Of a DNA stretch of 34,788 bases, positions 24,747-31,463 are shown piece after piece. The DNA is from Thermodesulfovibrionia bacterium. GTDB lineage: Bacteria > Nitrospirota > Thermodesulfovibrionia > UBA6902. A program made the position numbers and the translations under genes. The DNA lies in contig CAMYJJ010000004.1 in the NCBI GenBank assembly GCA_947258735.1, forward strand, positions 1-34,788, read 5' to 3'. A model generated the notes under the pieces. That model was not told the DNA's origin, made no database searches, and was given only the letters and a program-made list of their open reading frames with translations. The first letter of the stretch is position 1. Each line of letters starts with the position of its first letter.

Positions 24747-24935
24747 CTACATATACAAAAATTCCCATTCACTCTTTATTTCCAGATACGTCTCACAACT
24801 CGATGATTTGCTGCACTCGGGGCAGAAAAAATCACAGGCATGATCTTTATCAGAATAATCAAATTCTGAAAAGAGACCCAGATACCTTTCATGCGGCTGC
24901 TGAGAATCATCACTTGTAACTCTATGATAAGCCAC
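24747..24935 (-). CDS. possible small Cys-rich protein (GTG start)
   Basis: The 62-residue product has a CDFFCPECSKSSSC cluster, which could bind a metal ion. A GTG at 24935 has GAGGA 6-7 bases upstream. The rest is acidic and aromatic. It is not recognised. It lies between the other small ORF and a Cys-cluster protein, which may be chance. Confidence 0.4.
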   Translation of the reverse strand: MAYHRVTSDDSQQPHERYLGLFSEFDYSDKDHACDFFCPECSKSSSCETYLEIKSEWEFLYM

Positions 24936-25050
24936 AGTTTATCCTCATATTCACTTCAAGTTAACATGTTTCCATCAATTCAATTGAATCAATTGAATCA
25001 TATATGTATTACTTTGTCAAGTAAAAAATGAAGGCCGGGAGTACATATTC

Positions 25051-25455
25051 TTAATCCAGGAATTTCTGACGGATGGAAATGAGATGCTGAAAGTATTCAA
25101 TAAATGCCCTGTATAATTTGGCATTGTCATTTTCCAGACTGTGTAACAGGGGATCACAGAAGAAATGGGTACAGCGAAATGGCCTTGCATATCTCTCAAG
25201 GGTACATCCCCTGTTACTCATATATCGGCATGGTCCTGATGCATCACGGTCAGGCTGGTCAGCAGGTACTGTTTCATGAATTGCCCTGAGGAATGTTATA
25301 TCATCCTGATCGTGTCTGCCATGTTTGTCCCTGCAGCAGAGGTGTGTGCAATCAGGACAGACAATGGCTGTATGCTTCTCTATAAAGGGAGAAACCGTAC
25401 GAAAGACTTCCTTGATTTCAAATGCCAGTTCTTCCAGATTGTCGTGTTTGTTCAT
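25051..25455 (-). CDS. Cys-cluster protein resembling the YkgJ family
   Basis: The 134-residue protein has about nine cysteines in the order CPDCTHLCC (near 33-41), GPCRYMSNRGC (near 74-84) and RCTHFFCD (near 94-101). This spacing resembles YkgJ-type proteins, which bind zinc or iron-sulfur. There is no signal peptide. The AAGTNNN heptamer array lies immediately upstream of its ATG. No Shine-Dalgarno is evident. Confidence 0.7.
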   Translation of the reverse strand: MNKHDNLEELAFEIKEVFRTVSPFIEKHTAIVCPDCTHLCCRDKHGRHDQDDITFLRAIHETVPADQPDRDASGPCRYMSNRGCTLERYARPFRCTHFFCDPLLHSLENDNAKLYRAFIEYFQHLISIRQKFLD

Positions 25456-25470
25456 ATTTTAAAAAGGTAG

Positions 25471-25594
25471 AAGTTAAAAGTAAGAAGTAAGAAGTTAAAA
25501 GTAAGAAGTAAGAAGTATGAAGTATGAAGTATGAAGTATGAAGTTAAAAGCTGCAAGTTCTCCCTTCCCACTTCCCACTTCCCATTTCTTCATT
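25471..25594. repeat. AAGTNNN heptamer array (13 units) facing an inverted CACTTCC arm
   Basis: Thirteen 7-bp words in strict phase from 25471 to 25561: AAGTTAA, AAGTAAG (twice), AAGTTAA, AAGTAAG (twice), AAGTATG (four times), AAGTTAA, AAGCTGC, AAGTTCT. Directly after comes the inverted arm (25562-25589: CCCTTCC, CACTTCC, CACTTCC, CATTTCT), which reads GGAAGTG on the other strand. It lies between the STAS-ATPase stop and the Cys-cluster gene. Confidence 0.85.
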
Positions 25595-26438
25595 AAACTT
25601 CCGGCAGCATGATATTGATCTGTGAGCCGGGGAAACGGGGCAGGTTCTGTTCCCTGGCTTTTCCCCATGACCATGTGGGAATGATCGATAATTTTGCTGT
25701 TCCTGATCTGATAGATATTTTTCCGTTCCAGTTTTTTACAAAACTCCTGACTGCTGCGAGTCCATGGCCTCTGCCTTCATCCCTGTGTCTGGATATGCCC
25801 TGAAGCAGGGCCATTTCAATGGCCTCAAGGTCATTGGTGTCAGATAGCCTTTCAGAGAGAGAACCTGAAAACCCTATACCGAGGTCCATGACCGCAATTT
25901 TTACAACATTTTTATTGTGCTTCTGAAAACGATATTTTTGTATCCCGACGAACCCTGTGTGTTGACTGTGCTCTATGATGTTCTGGCACACTTCTGAAAG
26001 AGCAACAATAAACCCGTTAATAGCGCCTTCATCATAGTGGAGATGTTTTTTTAGGATATCATGGGCCCGGTTTTTAACTTTGCTCACGATATGATGTATA
26101 TCATCAGATATTTCAATTGGCGTAATCTCCAGCAGGACATCAGAGTACGACTTCCGGAAGTATGTCTCATTCATGTTGGGAAGCCCGGAAAGCCCTGTAA
26201 AATAGAGTCCACAGTATTTAAAAAAATCCATCCGCTCAAGATATTTAAGAACATGCTCAGATGCTGGAAGAAACAGCGCTCTCGCAGAGTTCATTGATTT
26301 GAAATATCTGCCAATTTCAAGAATGCCGACCATACCAAAGGGATCTATGAAGGTGATGTCTTTCAGGTTTATGAGATCCTGCGCAGCAGCCAGTGAAAGG
26401 AGTTGATCAAAGGTCTCGTCAGATAATTGGGTGAACAT
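25593..26438 (-). CDS. STAS-like plus HATPase regulator (anti-sigma-factor-type)
   Basis: The 281-residue protein has an N-terminal STAS-like domain (about 10-95: DITFIDPFGMVGILEI, LKYLERMDFFKY) and a C-terminal histidine-kinase-type ATPase domain (about 115-280). ATPase boxes seen are EVCQNIIEHS (N box), MDLGIGFSG (G1) and RGHGLAAV (G2). No sensor, receiver or phosphoacceptor His region is seen, so it is like SpoIIAB/RsbW-type serine kinases fused to an antagonist-like domain. The partner is unknown. It may act with the STAS-like/winged-helix protein at 23797-24357. Confidence 0.78.
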   Translation of the reverse strand: MFTQLSDETFDQLLSLAAAQDLINLKDITFIDPFGMVGILEIGRYFKSMNSARALFLPASEHVLKYLERMDFFKYCGLYFTGLSGLPNMNETYFRKSYSDVLLEITPIEISDDIHHIVSKVKNRAHDILKKHLHYDEGAINGFIVALSEVCQNIIEHSQHTGFVGIQKYRFQKHNKNVVKIAVMDLGIGFSGSLSERLSDTNDLEAIEMALLQGISRHRDEGRGHGLAAVRSFVKNWNGKISIRSGTAKLSIIPTWSWGKAREQNLPRFPGSQINIMLPEV

Positions 26439-26451
26439 AGTAATAAATTGT

Positions 26452-26563
26452 AAATTACAGATTACAAATTACAGATTTCAGATTTTAAATTAACTGCTAA
26501 TGATCAGATCAATATTGTTATTTTAAACTCAATTCAATCTGAAATCTGTAATCTGTAATTTAA
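26452..26563. repeat. ARATTWC heptamer array with inverted arm
   Basis: The left arm (26452-26493) has words AAATTAC, AGATTAC, AAATTAC, AGATTTC, AGATTTT, AAATTAA in 7-bp phase. The right arm (26536-26563) carries the inverse: read on the minus strand AAATTAC, AGATTAC, AGATTTC, AGATTGA. The arms can form a stem over 20 bp. It is AT-rich and sits between the STAS-ATPase start and the lolD stop; the outer part of the right arm touches the lolD stop codon. Confidence 0.8.
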
Positions 26564-27228
26564 ATTATAGTTCCGTCTTTCATTTTTATTATTCTGCTGC
26601 ATTGTGATGCAAGGGTCTCGTTATGCGTGACAATGATAAATGTTGTGCCTTTCTCATTGAGGCTTTTTAACAGGTTGAAAAGTTCCTCTCCCGTGCCTGT
26701 ATCGAGATTCCCGGTGGGCTCATCAGCAAGCACCACTCCGGGGTCCAGCATCAGGGCCCTTGCCACAGCAACTCTCTGCTGTTCCCCGCCGGACAGTTCT
26801 CCGGGTTTGTGAGTAACCCTCTCTGACAGTCCTACTTCACCGAGCAACTGCCTTGCCTTTTTATCGGCGTCCTCATGACTGATGCCGGCAATCAGTGCAG
26901 GCATCAGGGTGTTTTCCAGCGTGTTGAATTCAGGAAGCAGATGGTGAAACTGAAACACAAAACCGATTGAACTGCTTCTGAAGCGGGCCAGATCATCGTT
27001 GCCGAGTTTTAAAAGATTGATGTCCTGGTAAAATATCTCACCTGATGTCGGCCTGTCCAGAGTGCCCAGGATATGAAGCAGCGTGCTCTTGCCGACCCCC
27101 GATGGTCCGGTGAGCGCTGTCATTTCACCCCTGGAAATTTCCAGCGAGACATTCTTTAAGACATGGAGCTGTCTCTCCGGGGTCTGAAATATCTTGTCAA
27201 GATTATTTGCTTTAAGTAGCGTCTGCAT
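26560..27228 (-). CDS. lolD: lipoprotein-releasing ABC transporter ATP-binding protein LolD
   Basis: The 222-residue ATPase powers release of outer-membrane lipoproteins from the inner membrane. Motifs: Walker A GPSGVGKST (41-49), Q-loop near 93, signature LSGGE (145-149), Walker B VVLADEP (165-171), and the switch His in VTHN. The sequence is of the MacB/LolD class. It is 6 bp from orf84 and one gene away from the lolC-type permease. Confidence 0.94.
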   Translation of the reverse strand: MQTLLKANNLDKIFQTPERQLHVLKNVSLEISRGEMTALTGPSGVGKSTLLHILGTLDRPTSGEIFYQDINLLKLGNDDLARFRSSSIGFVFQFHHLLPEFNTLENTLMPALIAGISHEDADKKARQLLGEVGLSERVTHKPGELSGGEQQRVAVARALMLDPGVVLADEPTGNLDTGTGEELFNLLKSLNEKGTTFIIVTHNETLASQCSRIIKMKDGTII

Positions 27229-27234
27229 GAAATA

Positions 27235-27489
27235 TCACTTCTCTTTTGCCGGACTGATAGTATCGTCAGTCAGCGTGTCCCTGAGCTGATCATATGTCTT
27301 ATGGACTTTTTCCCCGCCTCTTTTTACGTCATCCACAAAGTCACCGAACCTTGAAATAATATGCCCGGCTTCTGTAATGCCCAGTCCAAGTGTGCGAAAA
27401 GGATCACCGCCTTTCCATACGGCAAGGACAATGACCGCGAACGACAGAAACATGATCATGGTTATCGTCCTGAATATGAATTTAAACAT
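27235..27489 (-). CDS. small single-pass membrane protein between lolC and lolD
   Basis: The 84-residue protein has one N-terminal transmembrane helix (about 6-25: MIMFLSFAVIVLAVW) and a charged amphipathic C-terminus. No family is recognised. The 6-bp spacing to lolD and 31-bp spacing to lolC place it in the same operon. It may associate with the Lol transporter, but this is inference. Confidence 0.7.
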   Translation of the reverse strand: MFKFIFRTITMIMFLSFAVIVLAVWKGGDPFRTLGLGITEAGHIISRFGDFVDDVKRGGEKVHKTYDQLRDTLTDDTISPAKEK

Positions 27490-27520
27490 TTATGAACTCG
27501 TCCCCTTTTCAGGTCTTTTT

Positions 27521-28750
27521 TCATTCATATCGCAACGGTTCAACAGGGTCCAGTTTTGCCGCCTGCCATGAAGGATAAATCGTGGCAATGAGTGTAATGA
27601 AAATGGCCGCCAGAGGCACAACAGTAAAATCAAACAGGTTCATTCTGACAGGCAGGTAACTGAGATAATACACATCTCCGGGCAGGTTGATGAATTTGTA
27701 TGTTTTTAATAATTGGCAAAGTATATATCCGCCGGTTACTCCTATACAGGTACCGACAACACCGATGATGAGTCCATGAATAACAAAGATAGACATGATG
27801 CCTCTGCTGGTGGCGCCCATGGTCCTTATGATGGCAATCTCGCGGGCCTTCTCAATGACGATCATGATGAGGTTGCTGATGATATTAAACGATGCGACCA
27901 GGATTATCAGCGTAAGAATGATAAACATGACGATCTTTTCAAGCTTCAGGGCGGAAAAGAGATTTCTGTTCATCTGCATCCAGTCCCTTGCATAATAGGG
28001 CGGCCCAAGCATCAGCTCTATATCATCTGACAATTTACCAGCATTGTACACATCATCTATTTTCACTTCTATGCCTGTAACAGAATCACCGTAGTTAAAA
28101 AATGTCTGTGCCTGTTTGATATGAATAAATGCCAGACTCGAATCATATTCATACATGCCGGCCTCAAAAAAACCGACGACCCTGAATTTCTTCATCCTGG
28201 GAATCATTCCCATGGGGCCGACTTCGCTCACAGGAGACACCATATCGATTTCATCACCGATAAACAGACCGAGATTTCTTAACAGTTCTCTCCCCAGTAT
28301 TAATCCCGGCGGGCCGTCTCCTTCTCTTAACCCCTGTACATTCCCGGATGTAAGCTTATGCAGTATCTCTGTTGTACCGGTTCCTTCAACAGGATCAATT
28401 CCCCTGACGACAACACCATGGGCCCGGTCACCAGAGCGCAGCATGACCTGTCCATAAATAAAAGGCGCAGCATCAACAACCCCTTCAACATTTCTGATCT
28501 GCTGCTGCACGTCGCTGTACTCTGTGATCCGTCCTTTATACGTCAGCGCCACTACATGGGCATTGACCCCCAGGATCTTTTCCTGCAGGTCTTTATGAAA
28601 CCCGCTCATTACCGAGAGGACGGTGATAAGGGTCATAACACCCAGGGCAACACCGGCAATGGAGATGAATGTATTAAGAGAAATTCCTTTATGTCTTTTT
28701 TTTGACCTGAAATACCGGAAGGCTATCAGAATTTGATAAGGGAAGTTCAT
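27521..28750 (-). CDS. lolC: lipoprotein-releasing system permease (LolC/LolE family)
   Basis: The 409-residue protein has an N-terminal transmembrane helix (about 24-46), a large periplasmic domain (about 50-265), and an FtsX-type C-terminal permease with three helices. The N-terminal LIAFRYFRSKKRHKG and SGFHKDLQEKILG motifs, and the C-terminal IVIEKAREIAIIRTMGATSRGI and IATIYPSWQAAKLDPVEPLRYE are hallmarks. Only one permease gene is present, so it may work as a homodimer (LolF-like) or with a partner elsewhere. It lies downstream of lysS. Confidence 0.94.
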   Translation of the reverse strand: MNFPYQILIAFRYFRSKKRHKGISLNTFISIAGVALGVMTLITVLSVMSGFHKDLQEKILGVNAHVVALTYKGRITEYSDVQQQIRNVEGVVDAAPFIYGQVMLRSGDRAHGVVVRGIDPVEGTGTTEILHKLTSGNVQGLREGDGPPGLILGRELLRNLGLFIGDEIDMVSPVSEVGPMGMIPRMKKFRVVGFFEAGMYEYDSSLAFIHIKQAQTFFNYGDSVTGIEVKIDDVYNAGKLSDDIELMLGPPYYARDWMQMNRNLFSALKLEKIVMFIILTLIILVASFNIISNLIMIVIEKAREIAIIRTMGATSRGIMSIFVIHGLIIGVVGTCIGVTGGYILCQLLKTYKFINLPGDVYYLSYLPVRMNLFDFTVVPLAAIFITLIATIYPSWQAAKLDPVEPLRYE

Positions 28751-28768
28751 AATGAGAAAGGGGTCAAG

Positions 28769-28788
28769 CCTGCCTGCCGCCAGGCAGG
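28769..28788. repeat. CCTGCCTG/CAGGCAGG stem-loop
   Basis: An 8-bp perfect stem (28769-28776 and 28781-28788) with loop CCGC, directly before the AGGG octamer array. It has the form of a common interspersed GC-rich hairpin. No T-run follows. Confidence 0.65.
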
Positions 28789-28930
28789 GGTTCGAGGGTT
28801 AAAGGGTCCGAGGGAAAAAGAACATATGAATTGAGTTATATACATTAGTTGCTGTCCGAAATGGTGATGTGTAATGAATTTTATCATATCTATTCACTGG
28901 ACCCCTCTAATCCTTTACCCCTTGAACCCT
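28788..28930. repeat. AGGG-anchored octamer array with inverted arm
   Basis: The left arm reads GGGTTCGA, GGGTTAAA, GGGTCCGA, GGGAAAAA in 8-bp phase (from 28788). The right arm (about 28898-28930) read on the minus strand is AGGGTTCA, AGGGGTAA, AGGATTAG, AGGGGTCC, also in 8-bp phase. Arms align with few mismatches around a spacer of about 85 bases. Between lysS stop and lolC start. Confidence 0.75.
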
Positions 28931-28933
28931 GTT

Positions 28934-30430
28934 TCAGTGTTCCGGCCGTAACTGGGGGAAGAGTATGACATCTCTTATCGATGCTGTATTGGTCAGGATC
29001 ATGAGCAGCCTGTCAACTCCAATTCCTTCGCCGGCAGCAGGCGGCATGCCATACTCAAGGGCCCTGACAAAATCTTCATCCATATAGCTGGCCTCTTCAT
29101 CACCCTGTTTTCTTGCTTCCGCCTGTTCAAGAAACCTCTTCATCTGATCAGCTGGATCATTTAATTCTGAAAAGGCATTTGCTATTTCTCTCCCGCCGAT
29201 AAAAAGTTCGAACCGCTCAACCAGCTCAGGATTGTCTTTTTTCCGCTTGGCAAGAGGAGAGAGTTCTACAGGATAGTCTGTGATAAATATGGGTTGAACA
29301 AGGGTGGGCTCAACTTTTTTTGAAAAAATTTCGTCGAGGATTTTACCGTGGCCGGCTTTTTTATCGATATCTATTTTATTGCCGTGAGCAAACGCCCGCG
29401 CCTGTTCTACGTCCTTAAATACATCCCCTGGTACCCCCTGCTTCTCCATAGCTTCCATCATACTCATCCGCGGCCATGGCGGCGTAAAATCAATCATCTC
29501 ACCGTTATGTTCCTCTGGTTGCTCGCCAAAGGGAACGAGCAGACTTCCGTTTATTTCTTTGCAGAGGTGCGGTATCAGCTCTTCGGTAAAATCCATAAGG
29601 AAGGTGTAGTCCCTGTAAGACATATAGAACTCAAGCATGGTAAATTCAGGATTGTGCTTTGCTGATATACCTTCATTTCTAAAGTTCTTGTTGATCTCAT
29701 ATACCTGTTCATACCCTCCTACTAGGAGTTTTTTTAAATAAAGTTCAGGAGCGATCCTGAGAAACAGGTCAAGGCCCAGTGCATTGTGGTGTGTCTTGAA
29801 AGGGCGGGCTGCGGCGCCTCCCGGGATCTGGTGCATCATGGGGGTTTCAACTTCAATAAAACCCCTGTCATCAAAAAAATTTCTGATGGATTTAATAAGC
29901 CTGCTCCGCTTTGAAAAAAGGTCTTTGACATGCGGATTGACTATCAGGTCGACATATCTCTGTCTGCACCTGGTTTCTATGTCCTTGAGACCGTGCCATT
30001 TCTCAGGGAGGGGCCTGAGCGATTTGCACAGCATGGTAAGCGTACGGACCTGTACAGTCAGTTCATTTGTTCTTGTCCTGAACAGTGTTCCACTTACCCC
30101 GATGATGTCTCCGATATCAAGGTTTTTAAAAATGCTCTGGCTGGAGGTGATCACATCTTTGCTGAAATAAAGCTGGATCTTTCCTGAACCGTCCTGAATA
30201 TGGGCAAAAGCTGTTTTCCCAAAATTTCTGAAAGATATAATCCGTCCTGCTACGGTACAGGCAATCTTTTCTGCATCCAGTTCGTCTTTGGTGAGCGGAT
30301 CATACTCTTTAACAATCTCAGCAGCCTTGCCGCTCACAGTGAAAGCTCCCCCATACGGTTCAATATGTTCTTCTCGCAGCCTGTCCAGCTTTTTGATTCT
30401 TTCCTGAACCTGTTCGTTGCCTTCTTCCAT
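28934..30430 (-). CDS. lysS: lysyl-tRNA synthetase, class II
   Basis: The 498-residue enzyme charges tRNA-Lys. The N-terminal OB-fold anticodon-binding domain (about 60-150) is followed by the class II core: motif 1 region near 195 (GFIEVETPMMHQIPGGAAARPF), motif 2 FRNEGISAKHNPEFTMLEFY near 250-270, and motif 3 GEGIGVDRLLMIL near 470-482. The length is usual. It lies in the same direction as, and upstream of, lolC-lolD; lysS-lol clustering is seen in some deltaproteobacteria. Confidence 0.97.
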   Translation of the reverse strand: MEEGNEQVQERIKKLDRLREEHIEPYGGAFTVSGKAAEIVKEYDPLTKDELDAEKIACTVAGRIISFRNFGKTAFAHIQDGSGKIQLYFSKDVITSSQSIFKNLDIGDIIGVSGTLFRTRTNELTVQVRTLTMLCKSLRPLPEKWHGLKDIETRCRQRYVDLIVNPHVKDLFSKRSRLIKSIRNFFDDRGFIEVETPMMHQIPGGAAARPFKTHHNALGLDLFLRIAPELYLKKLLVGGYEQVYEINKNFRNEGISAKHNPEFTMLEFYMSYRDYTFLMDFTEELIPHLCKEINGSLLVPFGEQPEEHNGEMIDFTPPWPRMSMMEAMEKQGVPGDVFKDVEQARAFAHGNKIDIDKKAGHGKILDEIFSKKVEPTLVQPIFITDYPVELSPLAKRKKDNPELVERFELFIGGREIANAFSELNDPADQMKRFLEQAEARKQGDEEASYMDEDFVRALEYGMPPAAGEGIGVDRLLMILTNTASIRDVILFPQLRPEH

Positions 30431-30523
30431 TGCGGGCCTTTCTAGTGATTGATAATGGGAAATAAAACAGGAAATTGAAAAAGGATTGACCTTATCAGCA
30501 GGTGATGTGTTACGTTGCCTTGC

Positions 30524-30793
30524 CTATTCATCCAGAAGTCCGGAAAGAATTCTGGTCTTTTCTTCGACCATCCTGTCAAAATCTTCCTGACCGGTTTTGA
30601 GTTTGAAAAGCTCATCTGCTATGCCAAACGCTGCCATGACCGTTGCCCGTGTCTGATTAATATTTGGAACAGCGCTGTATATCTCTTTCAGTTTTTCATC
30701 GATATACTTGGCAAGCGATTTAATGTATGCTTCGCTTTCTTCGGTTTTGATAGAATAACTCTGGCCAAGTATCTGGACTTCAACTGACTGCAT
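30524..30793 (-). CDS. zapA: cell division protein ZapA
   Basis: The 89-residue Z-ring-associated protein shows the N-terminal strand pattern VEVQILGQSYSIKTEESEAYIKSLAKYID and the long C-terminal helix (ATVMAAFGIADELFKLK) that forms the tetramer stalk. It bundles FtsZ filaments at mid-cell. It follows the ZapB-like gene by 8 bp and has AGGAGC before its ATG. It lies upstream of lysS. Confidence 0.92.
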   Translation of the reverse strand: MQSVEVQILGQSYSIKTEESEAYIKSLAKYIDEKLKEIYSAVPNINQTRATVMAAFGIADELFKLKTGQEDFDRMVEEKTRILSGLLDE

Positions 30794-30801
30794 TCATGCT
30801 C

Positions 30802-31071
30802 CTATATCTCTACAGACTCAAGCTCCTGTAGAAGGGTCTCCACCTGGGATCGTACTGTTTCACGTTCAGTATTGAGCCTGTCAAGATCACTCTTTAACGA
30901 ATCAACGCTGCTAAGGTCCTGTTTGACAACCCTTAATTCTTCATTTTTATTATGTAGTTCCTGTTTTAACTCTTCTATCTTTTTGTTTAGACTATCTTTA
31001 TCAGAATGCAACGTTTTGATTTTATCAATGACTTTATTGATTTTTTCTTCGAGAACCTGAATATTGTCCAA
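30802..31071 (-). CDS. ZapB-like coiled-coil protein, TTG start
   Basis: AAGGAGGG (31086-31079) lies 7 bases before a TTG at 31071, so I start there instead of at ATG codons further upstream. The 89-residue product (MDNIQVLEEKINKVIDKIKTL onwards) is almost wholly a coiled coil (heptads through LNKKIEELKQELHNKNEEL and beyond). Its size, composition and 8-bp spacing to zapA suggest a ZapB-type partner, but coiled coils look alike and homology is not shown. Confidence 0.75.
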   Translation of the reverse strand: MDNIQVLEEKINKVIDKIKTLHSDKDSLNKKIEELKQELHNKNEELRVVKQDLSSVDSLKSDLDRLNTERETVRSQVETLLQELESVEI

Positions 31072-31156
31072 TGATCGACCCTCCTTCATAAAGCAGTACA
31101 CGTGCTATTAATAAACATGTAACTTATCAAAGTGATGTTAAAAAGTAAAGACCTTA

Positions 31157-31232
31157 TAAGCTCGGAAGCGGGAAAGCGCGTAAGCGCGTAAGCTCGCAAG
31201 TGTATAAGCTCGAAAGCTCGTAAGTCTACAAG
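31157..31232 (+). repeat. NAAGCKCG octamer array (9.5 units)
   Basis: Nine 8-bp words in phase: TAAGCTCG, GAAGCGGG, AAAGCGCG, TAAGCGCG, TAAGCTCG, CAAGTGTA, TAAGCTCG, AAAGCTCG, TAAGTCTA, then CAAG. All share AAG at positions 2-4. The array lies 86 bp upstream of the ZapB-like start and 28 bp from the second array, with which it shares the inverted AAG anchor. Confidence 0.8.
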
Positions 31233-31260
31233 ATATTATGATTAAAAGTTCGTTAATTCA

Positions 31261-31452
31261 CTTCCGTACTTCCACACTTCCACACTTCCACACTTCCGCA
31301 CTTCCGCACTTCCACACTTCCGCACTTCCGCACTTCCGCACTTCCGCACTTCCGCACTTCCACACTTCCACACTTCCACACTTCCACACTTCCACACTTC
31401 CACACTTCCACACTTCCACACTTCCACACTTCCACACTTCCACACTTCCGCA
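31261..31452. repeat. 24-unit CTTCCRCA octamer tandem array (VNTR-like)
   Basis: Twenty-four 8-bp units fill 31261-31452 with no spacers: unit 1 CTTCCGTA; 2-4 A-type (CTTCCACA); 5-6 G-type (CTTCCGCA); 7 A; 8-12 G; 13-23 A; 24 G. The variants sit in blocks. On the minus strand the word is TGYGGAAG. All three frames on the minus strand stay open because the period is 8, giving spurious repeat-rich ORFs. It begins 11 bp after the transglycosylase stop. Confidence 0.93.
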
Positions 31453-31463
31453 CTTTTACCCAT

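Noticed and set aside
30431..30523. 6S RNA beside zapA
   Set aside because: 6S RNA genes often lie next to zapA, but only about 90 bp separate lysS and zapA here, too short, and no 6S-like long hairpin is seen.
31261..31452. Short-repeat array as CRISPR
   Set aside because: The repeat is 8 bp and contiguous, with no unique spacers and no cas genes near it.
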